This document shows positions 44,712 to 54,295 of a stretch of 64,000 nucleotides of DNA, one piece after another. The stretch comes from DASVTR01 sp036382855 (GTDB lineage: Bacteria; Acidobacteriota; Blastocatellia; Pyrinomonadales; Pyrinomonadaceae). The DNA lies in assembly GCA_036382855.1 (NCBI GenBank), contig DASVPO010000031.1, positions 45,414 through 109,413 on the forward strand. Reading direction: 5' to 3'. The notes beneath the pieces were generated by a model. That model was given only the letters and a program-made list of their open reading frames with translations. It did no database searches and was not told where the DNA came from. Within the stretch, counting starts at the first letter, position 1, and every line of letters starts with the position of its first letter. The position numbers and the translations under genes were made by a program.

Positions 44712-47700
44712 ATGAAAACCCCGAAGACATTCAACTCCCCCTTAAGACTAAGTGTGCGCGCATTCGTTGCCGCCATCACAATTCTTTTTACTTTTCTCGC
44801 GAGCGCGACGACGTTTGCACAAACTGCTAATCTAAATACTAAAGTCGAGGCGCGGCTTGATAGCAGCAGCACCTTTAAAGGGGACGCTAAAGCGCGAACT
44901 GACATCAGGGCAACAAAAGCGACGGCGCAGTTGAATGCCCCACTAGGCCCTGAGGTCGCAAGCAACTACACGTTTACGACCGCGACCAACGCCTCGCTCA
45001 CGGATATGAGCAGCGGCACGACGCAGTTGCTCGCCGCTAACGTTGACGATACCGCTTCGGCGCTCACCAGTATCGGCTTCGACTTCTTTTTTCAGGGCGC
45101 GAGATTCACACAGTTCTCCATCAACGATAACGGCGTGTTGCGTCTCGGCGCAGCCGCGCAGACATCAACGCCATACAAGCCGCTGGCGCAACTAAATATC
45201 CCAATCATCACAGCCTACGGCGCAGACCAACGCACGCATGCGGGCGACGGCAAAGTCCATTACAAACTGACAGGCTCGGCTCCCAACCGTGTGCTAACGG
45301 TTGAGTGGCTCAACAATCAGGCCAACTTCAACACGGGCGGAACCGCCGACCTGACTTATCAAATCAGACTCTACGAGACGACGGGCATCATCGAGTTCGT
45401 CTACGGCAGCATGACGATGAGCACCTTGGGCGCTGCCGACACCAATTCGAGAGACCCGCACATAGGTTTCTCTTCAAGCAACGTGGCTGGGACAGTCGGC
45501 TCCGTGACGGCGGCGCAGTCGGGCACGCCCGCGCCCACCTTCAACGGCGCTTCCGCAACGCCTGTTGCCAATCTTTACACGGCAGGTGCGATTACCGCGT
45601 TGACCTCCGCCGCGCAGGGCTCAAGGAGAATTTTTACGTTCACTCCTCCGACGCCGACCGCGCCCACAGGCTTAAACTTCACAGGCGTCACGCAACTCGC
45701 CATGACGCTCAACTGGACAGATTCGCCCGACGAAACCATCTACGCCATCTATCGCTCAACCGACGGCATAAATTTCACCTTCGACGGCACGGCAGCACAG
45801 AATGCGACCTCTTACTCGGCAACCAATCTGAATCCCGGCGTGAACTATACATGGCAGGTCTACGCCGTTTCAGAGGGCGGCATGGGCACGGCCCTGTCCG
45901 GCAGCCAGACGACAAACGCGGCGGGCAATATCAGTTCGACGGCCACCGGCGGCAACTGGAGCGCACCCGCGACATGGGTTGGCGGCGTTGTCCCGGGCGC
46001 AGGCGATAACGTCACGATTGTTGACGGCTCAACCGTGACGATTGACGTAGCAGCCAGCGCACTAAGCCTGACGGTTGGCACGGGCGGCGCACCAGCCATT
46101 CTGCAATACGAAGCGACGACGGCGCGCACGCTGACCGTCGGCCAATCCGTGACCGTCGCTACCAACGGCATCCTTCAATCCGCGACGACCGGCACAGTGA
46201 CCACACATGTGCTTTCCGTCGGCGGGAATTTGACCAACAACGGCAACATAGATTTCAGCACCAACGCTAACACCGCCGGAGCGGGCATTGCCTTCACCGG
46301 CGCAACCGACGCGGCCTTTACACTTGGCGGCAGCAGCACGACCGATTTCAAACAGACTGCGGGCGTCACCCTCAACAAGGGAACGAACAACACTCCTGTG
46401 CTGACGTTTACGCCCGGCGGCACAATCACCGTCCTCGGTGCTAACGCGGTCGGATTCCTGACCATCACCACCGGCACGTTCAAGCTTTCGGGAACTAACA
46501 CGTTCAGCAATCCCTTATTCAACGCGGCTGCCTACACCATACCCGCAGCGGGCGGCTTCTGGATGAACAACGCCAATGCAACGGTCGTCGGATTGGGCGG
46601 TTCACCGACTGTCACCGGCCTATTCAGAATGTCGCAGGGCACATTCAACATCGGCACAGCCACAGGAAATTCCATGGGCTTCGCCGCGGGCGCTAACATC
46701 AACGTCGAAGGCGGCGCAATCAACTCGACAGGCCGCTTCGGCGTCGCCGCTTCGGCCAATGCCATCACCTACAATCAATCCGGCGGCACAATCACGGTCT
46801 GTACCATCGGCAACGCCTCGACCACGCTCGCCAGCTTTGACCTCGGAACGGGCGTTGGCACGACTAATATCACCGGCGGCACTATCGTCGTTCAACTTGC
46901 TAACACAGGCGGCTCCGGCCCGCGCGACTTCCGTAACCAATCGGGACTCACAGGCACTACGACCGTCACAGGCGGCACTGTGCAGTTGGGCAATGCAGCG
47001 TCGGGTGCGGCCAAAGCGTTCACTATCGCCGGTGTATTCCCGAACCTTGTGCTCGACAACACCTCTGCCGGACATTCGGCGACCTTCAATGCGCCTGCGG
47101 TCTTCAACAACGTCACGCGCAACATCACCATCAACACCGGCAACACGCTGAGCATCGGCAACAACGTCTTCCTGATGAACGGAACGACCTTGACCAATAA
47201 CGGAACCTTGACCGCCAACGGCGCGAGTTCCAACTTCGTCTGGTTCCTGACGACTGCCCCGCAGATGTACACGGGCAGCGGCACGGTGACTGCACCCGTC
47301 ACCAATTTCGCGATACAGGCGGATATGGGTTTAACCATTGACCCGGCATCGCCGAACATCGTCGTGACTAATATCAGACTGTTCAGCGGCAGTCTCATCA
47401 ACTCCAACAAAATCACGCTCGGCAACGGCGGCGCGACCGGCAGTGTTGTCCAGATAGGCAATACGACGACACCGACCAACGCCGGGACGTTCGACGTTCC
47501 ATTCACTTTCAACCTCGGCACGGCCGGTCAGACCCTTTCCTACCTGCGTACGGGCGCGGCCAGAAACACAGGCCCGGAAATCAACCCGTCGCGCACGGTC
47601 ACGACCCTGACCATTGACCCCAACAATTTTGATGTCAACCTCGTCGGTGACCTGACCGTCACCGGCGTGACGACCATCACCACCGGCAACTTCAACATCG

Positions 47701-49784
47701 GCGCAAACACGCTGACCATCACCAACGCGCTTGCCGGAGCGACGCCGACAGGTCTTAAAGGCGGCGCTACCTCTTCGCTCGTCATCAACGGCACGACCGC
47801 GAGCAACATCCCGAACAGCATCACGCAGCTTAACAATTTCACGCTCAACAACACCGGCGGCTCGACGCTTCAGACCAGCTTGACTGTCAACGGCGCGTTG
47901 TCGCTCACGGCCGGCGCGTTCAGCATCGGAGCAAACACGCTGACGCTCAACGGCGCAATCAATCAGACCGCCGGCACTCTGACGGGCGGCGCAACATCCA
48001 GCATCGTCGTCGGCGGCACTGGCGCGGCAGCGACGCTGCCGGCCGTCTCTGGCGGCCTACAGAATCTCACGCTCAATCGCGCCAATGGCCTCTCTCTCGG
48101 CGCGGCGCTCAGTCTGGGCAACGCGCTGAACCTGACTAACGGCACTTTGAATAACAGCACCAACAACGTCACGCTCGCTAACGGCGCGACCATTACACGC
48201 GACATGGGCGCGCTTGCCGCTGCGCCCATCTTCGGCACATCCGTCAACCTCAGCTACGTCGGCTCTACGCCCACCACCACCGGGCCTGAGATTCCTGCCA
48301 GCCCGACTGTTCTCAACAATCTTTCGGTTGACAATGTCGGCGGCGTCACACTGGGTTCGTCGCCCAACGTCAACGGGCAGTTGTCTCTCACCAACGGCGT
48401 CGTGACGACAAACGCCAACGCCGTCGTCGTTCGTGCCAGCGGCACAGTCGCGCGCACAAACGGCTACGTTGACGGCAATCTGGCGCGCACCTTCACGGCT
48501 CCCGGTGTGCTGACCTACGACCTCGGTGCGGGCGGCGTTTATTCGCCCGTTAACGTTGACGCCGCGGCGCTCTCGCTGCCACAGGCCACGCTGACCGTCA
48601 AGGCCGTTAACTCTTCCCTTTCAGGCTTGCCCGCCGCGCAGTCGCTTCAGAGACACTGGGCCTTCAGCAGCAGCGCCGTGACGAGCGCGACCCTACAGTT
48701 CGCCTACGCTCAGACGGACGTTCCTATGACGGCCAATGAAGCGCAGTTTCGCATTGCCAGGAAACGCTCCGTTGACCAGCGCTTTACCTTCCCGAATGGC
48801 TTGACGGACAACGTGGACGAGGGATTAGACATAGCCACGACCGCCACGGACGTGACCATGCCGGACCGCGGCGGCTTCTACACGTTGGCCCAGCTTGATG
48901 CTCCGGGCTTCAAGACGGGCGACGCGCGCTCTGCCGAGTTGTTTGATTTCGACGGCAATGATGGACGCACGGACGTTGCCATCTGGAACGGAACGAGCGG
49001 CGACTGGACAATCATCAACAGCGTCACCAGCGCGACGCGCGTGCAGGCCGATTGGGGCAAGGATGCCTTAGGCGATAAGCTCGTGCCCGGCGATTACGAC
49101 GGCGACGGGCGCACAGACACAGCCGTCTTCCGCGAGAACGAGGGCAACTGGTACATCGTTCGTTCCTCGAACGGCACAGTCCTCCTGCAAAACTGGGGCA
49201 CGACCGGCGACAAGCCTGTCGTCGGCGATTTCAACGGCGACGGCAAGACAGACTACGCCGTCTTCCGCGTCAGCGAGGGCAACTGGTACATCCTCAACAA
49301 CGGAGGCGCGAGCAGCGTCACAGGCTGGGGCACGACGGGCGACAAGCCTGTTGCCGCAGATTATGACGGCGACGGGCTGACGGACATTGCCGTCTTCCGC
49401 GCGTCGGAAGGCAACTGGTACATCCGTCAGAGCAGCGGCGGGACGACGGTGCAAAACTGGGGCGTCGGCAGCGACGTGCTCGTGCCCGGCGATTACGACG
49501 GCGACGGGCGCGCAGACATCGCCGTCTGGCGACCCTCGGAAGCTAACTGGTACATCCGCAATAGCTCCGACGGTTCGACCACCGTCCGCAACTGGGGCGT
49601 CTCAAGCGGCGGCGACATCCCCGTCCCCGGCGATTACGACCGCGACGGCCGCACCGACTTTGCCATCTTCCGTCAATCGGACAACAACTTCTACATCCTC
49701 AGAAGTTCCGACGGCAATACGCTCTCCAACCTGTTCAGCGGCTCAGGCGATGTTCCTGCCGCCTCCGCTCCGAACCAACCGTAA
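44712..49784 (+). CDS. Giant secreted repeat protein with FG-GAP/VCBS tail
   Basis: The 1690-residue product has a signal peptide (cut near SATTFAQ, about residue 37). Residues about 75-310 form an N-terminal beta domain, followed by a fibronectin-III-like domain (about 315-395), a long Thr/Asn/Gly-rich beta-helix-like region (about 400-1290) of repeated xLTLxNGxxx turns, and a C-terminal block of six FG-GAP/VCBS-like repeats (about 1410-1680). Five of the six carry DxDGDGxxD-type calcium loops (GDYDGDGRTDTAVFR and relatives) followed by NWYI. No autotransporter barrel or LPXTG anchor is seen. Adhesion or cell-surface binding is the usual inference for such proteins. GGAGA lies ten bases before the ATG. 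Confidence 0.9.
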   Translation: MKTPKTFNSPLRLSVRAFVAAITILFTFLASATTFAQTANLNTKVEARLDSSSTFKGDAKARTDIRATKATAQLNAPLGPEVASNYTFTTATNASLTDMSSGTTQLLAANVDDTASALTSIGFDFFFQGARFTQFSINDNGVLRLGAAAQTSTPYKPLAQLNIPIITAYGADQRTHAGDGKVHYKLTGSAPNRVLTVEWLNNQANFNTGGTADLTYQIRLYETTGIIEFVYGSMTMSTLGAADTNSRDPHIGFSSSNVAGTVGSVTAAQSGTPAPTFNGASATPVANLYTAGAITALTSAAQGSRRIFTFTPPTPTAPTGLNFTGVTQLAMTLNWTDSPDETIYAIYRSTDGINFTFDGTAAQNATSYSATNLNPGVNYTWQVYAVSEGGMGTALSGSQTTNAAGNISSTATGGNWSAPATWVGGVVPGAGDNVTIVDGSTVTIDVAASALSLTVGTGGAPAILQYEATTARTLTVGQSVTVATNGILQSATTGTVTTHVLSVGGNLTNNGNIDFSTNANTAGAGIAFTGATDAAFTLGGSSTTDFKQTAGVTLNKGTNNTPVLTFTPGGTITVLGANAVGFLTITTGTFKLSGTNTFSNPLFNAAAYTIPAAGGFWMNNANATVVGLGGSPTVTGLFRMSQGTFNIGTATGNSMGFAAGANINVEGGAINSTGRFGVAASANAITYNQSGGTITVCTIGNASTTLASFDLGTGVGTTNITGGTIVVQLANTGGSGPRDFRNQSGLTGTTTVTGGTVQLGNAASGAAKAFTIAGVFPNLVLDNTSAGHSATFNAPAVFNNVTRNITINTGNTLSIGNNVFLMNGTTLTNNGTLTANGASSNFVWFLTTAPQMYTGSGTVTAPVTNFAIQADMGLTIDPASPNIVVTNIRLFSGSLINSNKITLGNGGATGSVVQIGNTTTPTNAGTFDVPFTFNLGTAGQTLSYLRTGAARNTGPEINPSRTVTTLTIDPNNFDVNLVGDLTVTGVTTITTGNFNIGANTLTITNALAGATPTGLKGGATSSLVINGTTASNIPNSITQLNNFTLNNTGGSTLQTSLTVNGALSLTAGAFSIGANTLTLNGAINQTAGTLTGGATSSIVVGGTGAAATLPAVSGGLQNLTLNRANGLSLGAALSLGNALNLTNGTLNNSTNNVTLANGATITRDMGALAAAPIFGTSVNLSYVGSTPTTTGPEIPASPTVLNNLSVDNVGGVTLGSSPNVNGQLSLTNGVVTTNANAVVVRASGTVARTNGYVDGNLARTFTAPGVLTYDLGAGGVYSPVNVDAAALSLPQATLTVKAVNSSLSGLPAAQSLQRHWAFSSSAVTSATLQFAYAQTDVPMTANEAQFRIARKRSVDQRFTFPNGLTDNVDEGLDIATTATDVTMPDRGGFYTLAQLDAPGFKTGDARSAELFDFDGNDGRTDVAIWNGTSGDWTIINSVTSATRVQADWGKDALGDKLVPGDYDGDGRTDTAVFRENEGNWYIVRSSNGTVLLQNWGTTGDKPVVGDFNGDGKTDYAVFRVSEGNWYILNNGGASSVTGWGTTGDKPVAADYDGDGLTDIAVFRASEGNWYIRQSSGGTTVQNWGVGSDVLVPGDYDGDGRADIAVWRPSEANWYIRNSSDGSTTVRNWGVSSGGDIPVPGDYDRDGRTDFAIFRQSDNNFYILRSSDGNTLSNLFSGSGDVPAASAPNQP

Positions 49785-49895
49785 GGTAAAAGGCAAAAGG
49801 TAAAAGGTAAAAGTTAAAGAAAGACGAAAGGCAAAAGGGAAGACGAAGAGCGTGGTCTCTCGTCTTCCCTTTTGCTTTTTACCTTTTTACTTTGG
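49783..49895. repeat. Heptad-repeat hairpin, AAGGTAA family, between convergent genes
   Basis: Right after the stop at 49784 come successive units AAGGTAA, AAGGCAA, AAGGTAA, AAGGTAA, AAGTTAA. A perfect 16-bp stem lies further in (49831-49846 with 49860-49875), and the outer complement is T-rich to about 49895. It lies between the stops at 49784 and 49938. Confidence 0.8.
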
Positions 49896-49937
49896 GAATT
49901 ATGTACTTCACGAACCCACGTAGTGAAGCCTTTGAAT

Positions 49938-50288
49938 CTAAGCCCAGAGATTCCTGATGGTGAATATCGTTAAAGACAACATTCCTAAGACAAAAGTCGC
50001 CCATACTATAATAAGTGTGTAGCCACCCACCATTAGCTCACGCGAACGCTTATCTGTTGACTCGAAGTGATTACCTAGCACAATAGTATGAACCACCAGC
50101 GCGGCCACTATCGAGGCCATAAAGCTAACCAAGGAGATAGCAACTAAAACTCTCCACTTTGGCTGAATAAATACTTTCTCAAGAAAAGCAGCCATCAACA
50201 CTATCGCGCCCGTTGATAGAGTCGTGATGTGCTTCAAGTAGTCTAATAGATGTTGCGCGAATTCTGCGCGTCGTGAGGCTTCAACCAT
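49938..50288 (-). CDS. Small membrane protein, three spans
   Basis: The 116-residue product has three hydrophobic segments: about 21-40 (ITTLSTGAIVLMAAFLEKVF), 47-71 and 86-111 (ending LGMLSLTIFTI), with a short amphipathic start. I recognise no family. The gene is noticeably more AT-rich than its neighbours and its codon use is unlike the GC-biased genes around it, hinting at a different origin. AAGGTG precedes the ATG. It is convergent with the giant protein and lies between two hairpin-separated units. Confidence 0.75.
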   Translation of the reverse strand: MVEASRRAEFAQHLLDYLKHITTLSTGAIVLMAAFLEKVFIQPKWRVLVAISLVSFMASIVAALVVHTIVLGNHFESTDKRSRELMVGGYTLIIVWATFVLGMLSLTIFTIRNLWA

Positions 50289-50448
50289 TACTTCTTCACC
50301 TTTCGGTCAATTGTATCGCATTTTTCCGGCTGCTCCGCTTCTTCACCTTACTAGGCGGCGCTTGCAAGAGGTCAGGAAGTGTTTCTTCAAAGTTGAGCGG
50401 GGCGTTTGGGTTTGTCAAGTATATAATTCCCTTTACTTTTACCTCTCT

Positions 50449-50697
50449 TTATTCCGGCTCTTCAAAGCAGGTGCGGCCCTCGCGGCAGAGGTGCGGGTGC
50501 GCGTAAACGTCGTCCGGCCCGGCCGACTCCATCGTGTTGAGACACCAGTAGACGGCCGTGGTGGAAGCGCCCGTCTGCCACGCGTGCAGATTACCGACGA
50601 AGCTGCCGAACGCCGTCTTCGTTCTCAACAGACGACAGACAACCGGCCTCTCCTGATGATGATGCTGTTGTTGGCCCAACTCTTCTGGTTCATTCAT
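50449..50697 (-). CDS. Tiny Cys/His-containing protein at the end of the molybdenum hydroxylase operon
   Basis: The 82-residue product has Cys at 21, 52, 71 and 77 and His at 67 and 69, arranged as VVCRLLRTK, YWCLNTM, HPHLCREGRTCF. The aromatic/Cys spacing looks conserved rather than random, and GAGGAA precedes the ATG at good distance, so it is probably translated. The residues could bind a metal or cluster. It lies 11 bases after the FAD-subunit stop on the same strand. No function can be assigned; a role as accessory or electron-transfer peptide for the PaoABC-like enzyme is a guess from position. Confidence 0.65.
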   Translation of the reverse strand: MNEPEELGQQQHHHQERPVVCRLLRTKTAFGSFVGNLHAWQTGASTTAVYWCLNTMESAGPDDVYAHPHLCREGRTCFEEPE

Positions 50698-50708
50698 CTC
50701 GTTCCTCG

Positions 50709-51680
50709 CTAACGCGCGGCGGTCAGAATCGTACGGCGCACCACCGTCTCGAAGAGCGGCACTTTGTAGCCGTTCTCAGACAAGGGCGTTGCATTCCGCA
50801 TCGCCGCCTCCGCGGCAGCACGCGCCGTCTCTTCATTCACAACCCGGCCCACCAGCGCCGCTTCCGCCTCGCGCGCCCTGAACGGGATGGGTGCTGCCGC
50901 GCCGAGGATAACGGAGGCACGCGTCACACGCGCTCCCTCGCGCTCTAACATGACGGCGACTTCCGCAATCGGCCAATCGAAAGATTCCTTCTCGCCCTGC
51001 TTGATGTAGGCCGAGCGCGAATTCGCAGCGGGCGCGGGCACGCGAATCCCTGTGATGAGTTCGTCCGCACCGATAGAGTTTTCGCGTCGTATGTCCTGCT
51101 CCGGCGTCAGGAAAAACTCTTCGAGCAAGACCTCGCGCCGTTTCTTTGCACCTGTTAATTCCAGCCGCGCGCCTAAAGCGACGAGCGCCGCCGCAGTCGC
51201 GCTCGGATGAACAATGGCGCAGAGCTTGTTATCAAAAATCGCGTGATACTGATTCTCGCCCTCGATAGCAAAGCAGCGCTCGCCGCCCTTCTTCCGGCAG
51301 TGAAACTGCGCGGAGCGAAAATACCAGCAGCGCGGGCGTTGCAGCAGATTGCCGCCGAGGGTCGCCATGTTGCGTATCTGCGGCGTGGCGGCATGACCGG
51401 CGGCATCGGCCAGAGCTGTGTAACGACGACGCACAGTCGGGTCTGCATCCAGTTGGGCCAACGTGACCAGCGGACCGAGCGCGAGGCCCGTCTTCGCATC
51501 ATCACGAATGCGGTCAAGCCCTTTCAGGTTGCGTATGTTAACGAGGCGTTCGGGCGCGTCCAAGCCTTCCTTGAGACGGTCCAGCAAATCAACGCCGCCA
51601 GCCTTGATGACGCTTCTACCATTCAACTGCGAGACAGCCTCCGCAACGGTCGTGGCTTCGGCCCACTCGAATCTGTTCAC
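50709..51680 (-). CDS. paoB: Molybdenum hydroxylase, FAD subunit with 4Fe-4S insert
   Basis: The 323-residue product has the FAD motifs of the xanthine dehydrogenase family (VIKAGGVDLLD and IRNMATLGGNLLQR). It carries an insertion RCWYFRSAQFHCRKKGGERC, four Cys-containing, absent in the xanthine dehydrogenase homologue at 30159 and placed where PaoB/YagS carries a [4Fe-4S] cluster. The start is GTG at 51680, overlapping the large subunit stop as GTGA. It follows the Tat-exported iron-sulphur subunit and the molybdopterin subunit in one operon, matching periplasmic aldehyde oxidoreductase order A-C-B. The physiological substrate is unknown. Confidence 0.88.
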   Translation of the reverse strand: MNRFEWAEATTVAEAVSQLNGRSVIKAGGVDLLDRLKEGLDAPERLVNIRNLKGLDRIRDDAKTGLALGPLVTLAQLDADPTVRRRYTALADAAGHAATPQIRNMATLGGNLLQRPRCWYFRSAQFHCRKKGGERCFAIEGENQYHAIFDNKLCAIVHPSATAAALVALGARLELTGAKKRREVLLEEFFLTPEQDIRRENSIGADELITGIRVPAPAANSRSAYIKQGEKESFDWPIAEVAVMLEREGARVTRASVILGAAAPIPFRAREAEAALVGRVVNEETARAAAEAAMRNATPLSENGYKVPLFETVVRRTILTAAR

Positions 51681-54292
51681 GAGAGCCCTCCTTTCATCTT
51701 CGCCGCACGCCCAAGGGCCGCGAGCACACGCGCGGGCGTCATCGGCATTTCGTAGAGGCGGACGCCCGTCGCGTTATAGAAGGCATTAGCGATTGCCGCG
51801 ACGGTCGGAATCGTCGCCGGTTCACCGATGCCTCCGGCGTCAGTCGAGTTTCGCCCGACATACTCTTCAATCAAAACCGCTTCAATCCGTGGCGTCTCTC
51901 TTGAGCCGACGATTTTATATTGCTCTAGATTCGGATTGACCATCAGGCCCGTGTTGCGGTCAAGCAGGCGGTTTTCGTAAAGAGCATAGGAGATGCCCTG
52001 TATAACGCCGCCGTTAATCTGGCTCTCGACGGCGAGCGGGTTAACGGGACGACCGCAATCGTGGACGGCGACGACGCGCTCAACCTTGATGACGCCGGTT
52101 TCCGTATCAACGGCGACTTCGGCAAACTGTACGCCGCCGTAAATCCCTATGCCGAAGCCGAAGGCCGCCGCCTCGTTCTTGAAAGCGAAGCCGCCGTAAT
52201 CATCCGAGCGGCTTGAGCGAGCGGCAATCTGTTCTGTCTTCAAGCGTGCGGCCGCCTGCTTGAACGAGAGCAGCTTTCGAGTTGACGCGCGGGATTCGGA
52301 AGCATGCCCGCCGGTCGCGCCGCGCATGAAGATTGCGCCGTCGCGCATTTCCAGTTGCTCTGCCGTCGCATTAAATTGCGGAGCAATCTGTTCGAGCATC
52401 TGCTTTTTGACGTTGTACGCGGCGTTGCGCGCAACAGGTGTGATTGACCCCGTCGTCATGCTGCCGCCGGAAGCAGGCCCACCGGGAAACGATGTGTCAC
52501 CGATTCTGATAGTGATGGCGCTGGGCCGCAATCCAAACTCTTCGGCGACGACCTGTGCCAACGCCGTGCGAATGCCGCCGCCTATGTCCTGCACGCCCGA
52601 CAACAACTCAATTGAGCCGTCGCGCGTCACCCTCACCTCGCATGACGAATCAAGATTAATCAGGCGATACCAGACGGACTGCGCCACGCCGAGGCCGCGC
52701 TTGATAGCTCCTCTGTCCGCGCCCGGTGCATGACGGTTGGCCCAGTTGACGCGCTCCGCACCGATGCGTCGTTCTTCGCGACGGGCAGGGCTTTCGTCAA
52801 TCTTGTCGCGCAGGGCGAGCGGGTCAAGCTGAAGTCGCTCCGCTAGTTCGTCAATCAATTGTTCGAGGGCGAAGCAGCCCTGCGGGTGTCCGGGCGCACG
52901 GAAGGCTGCTGCCGGGCCTGAGTGCGTGAAGACATCCGACTCTTCGGTCAGGATGTTCGGACACGCATACATGTTCTGCGCAGGGCCGCCCGTGCCAGCG
53001 CCCGTGCCTGTTCCGGCCGTGCCGTAGACTTGCAGGTGAATGGCCGTGAGTGTGCCGTCGCGCTTAGCGCCGATCTTCAAACGCTGAACAGAGTCAGGCC
53101 GGTTGCCGACAGACAAGTGCTCGTCCTTGCGGTCAAGCATTAGCCGGACGGGAGCCTTGGCCTTCTTCGACAAATGAGCGGCGAGCACGCCGTAGTTGCC
53201 CGCACCGAATTTCGCGCCGAAGCCTCCGCCCATAAACTCCGTGACGACGCGCACCTTGCTCTTCGGCAGCTTGAAGATTTCCGCGAGTTCATCGCGCACG
53301 CTCGAAGTCCCCTGCGTTGAAGAATAGACGACGAGTTCGTCCGAGCGCCAGTCGGCAACAACACCGTGCGTCTCAAGCGCAGAGTGTGTCTGCACCTGCG
53401 TGCGAAACTCTCCTTCCGAAACTACGTCAGCCTCATCGAAACCCTTCTGCACGTCGCCGCGCGCGCGTCCCTGTGGCCCACCTTTGACAGGCCCGCGAAC
53501 ATTTCCTTTCTGCGGCACACCGGCCGGGCCACCGCCGCCGCCAGCCGTCGCAGCCTGATCCGCAGGGCCTGGAAACACAAGCGGCGCGTCCGGCTTTCTG
53601 GCCTCTTCGAGATTAACGACGAAGGGCAAGACTTCGTAATCAACACGGACGAGCCGCGCGGCTTCGTCCGCTTCAACCTGCGATGTGGCGGCGATGGCTG
53701 CAACCGGCTGTCCCGCGAAGCGCACAATCGGATACTTGCCCGGCAACTCTTTCGACTTATCGCGAAGCTCCGCGTTGCCGAGCACGCGGTCGAGCACGTG
53801 AACCGCACGCACCGAAGGATGGCGTTCGGCCTGAGTCGTATCAATCAAGCGAATGCGCGCGTGCGGGTGCGGCGAAGTGATGAGCCGCGCGTAGAGCATT
53901 CCGGGCAGTCGCACGTCCGATGTGTAGCGCGCAGCGCCCGTCACCTTCAAATGACCGTCAATGCGCGGAGTTCGTTTACCAATGACTGAGAGCTTCGCGT
54001 TGACGGGCAGCGGCGGCGGCTCATCCAGCGGAATGTTGCGTTCAACCTCCGTCATAATCGCGCCGAAGATGCCGGATGGCATCATCTCTTTGCGCGTCGG
54101 CTTCGCTTCATTGCCCTTTGCCGCTTTGGCCGCACGCGCCTGCTCTGTGGCAGCCTTCGGCACGGGCGCATCGCCCGTCGGCGCTGAAGCCGGGCCAGCA
54201 TTCGCTGAAGCCTTCGCGGTCTTGGATGATGCGGTCGTAGCCTTCCCGGCTCTTCTCTTTTTGCGTCGCTTTGCCTGCACCTGCGTACTCAT
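51677..54292 (-). CDS. paoC: Molybdenum hydroxylase, molybdopterin subunit
   Basis: The 871-residue catalytic subunit belongs to the aldehyde oxidase/xanthine dehydrogenase family: LSVIGKRTPRIDGHLKVTGA starts the conserved part at about residue 100, EFMGGGFGAKFGAG is the cofactor loop, and GGIGEPATIPTVAAI holds the catalytic glutamate. It has an unusual N-terminal extension of about 95 residues, Lys/Arg-rich at its start and then Ala/Ser/Thr-rich, with no signal peptide, so export would depend on the partner's Tat signal. A Gly-rich insertion lies near residue 240. It lies 3 bases after paoA and overlaps paoB by four bases. Confidence 0.9.
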   Translation of the reverse strand: MSTQVQAKRRKKRRAGKATTASSKTAKASANAGPASAPTGDAPVPKAATEQARAAKAAKGNEAKPTRKEMMPSGIFGAIMTEVERNIPLDEPPPLPVNAKLSVIGKRTPRIDGHLKVTGAARYTSDVRLPGMLYARLITSPHPHARIRLIDTTQAERHPSVRAVHVLDRVLGNAELRDKSKELPGKYPIVRFAGQPVAAIAATSQVEADEAARLVRVDYEVLPFVVNLEEARKPDAPLVFPGPADQAATAGGGGGPAGVPQKGNVRGPVKGGPQGRARGDVQKGFDEADVVSEGEFRTQVQTHSALETHGVVADWRSDELVVYSSTQGTSSVRDELAEIFKLPKSKVRVVTEFMGGGFGAKFGAGNYGVLAAHLSKKAKAPVRLMLDRKDEHLSVGNRPDSVQRLKIGAKRDGTLTAIHLQVYGTAGTGTGAGTGGPAQNMYACPNILTEESDVFTHSGPAAAFRAPGHPQGCFALEQLIDELAERLQLDPLALRDKIDESPARREERRIGAERVNWANRHAPGADRGAIKRGLGVAQSVWYRLINLDSSCEVRVTRDGSIELLSGVQDIGGGIRTALAQVVAEEFGLRPSAITIRIGDTSFPGGPASGGSMTTGSITPVARNAAYNVKKQMLEQIAPQFNATAEQLEMRDGAIFMRGATGGHASESRASTRKLLSFKQAAARLKTEQIAARSSRSDDYGGFAFKNEAAAFGFGIGIYGGVQFAEVAVDTETGVIKVERVVAVHDCGRPVNPLAVESQINGGVIQGISYALYENRLLDRNTGLMVNPNLEQYKIVGSRETPRIEAVLIEEYVGRNSTDAGGIGEPATIPTVAAIANAFYNATGVRLYEMPMTPARVLAALGRAAKMKGGLS

Positions 54293-54295
54293 CCT

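Noticed and set aside
50311..50712. Plus-strand 133-codon frame
   Set aside because: Antisense to the small Cys/His gene, with a Phe/Leu/Arg-rich product and no ribosome site.
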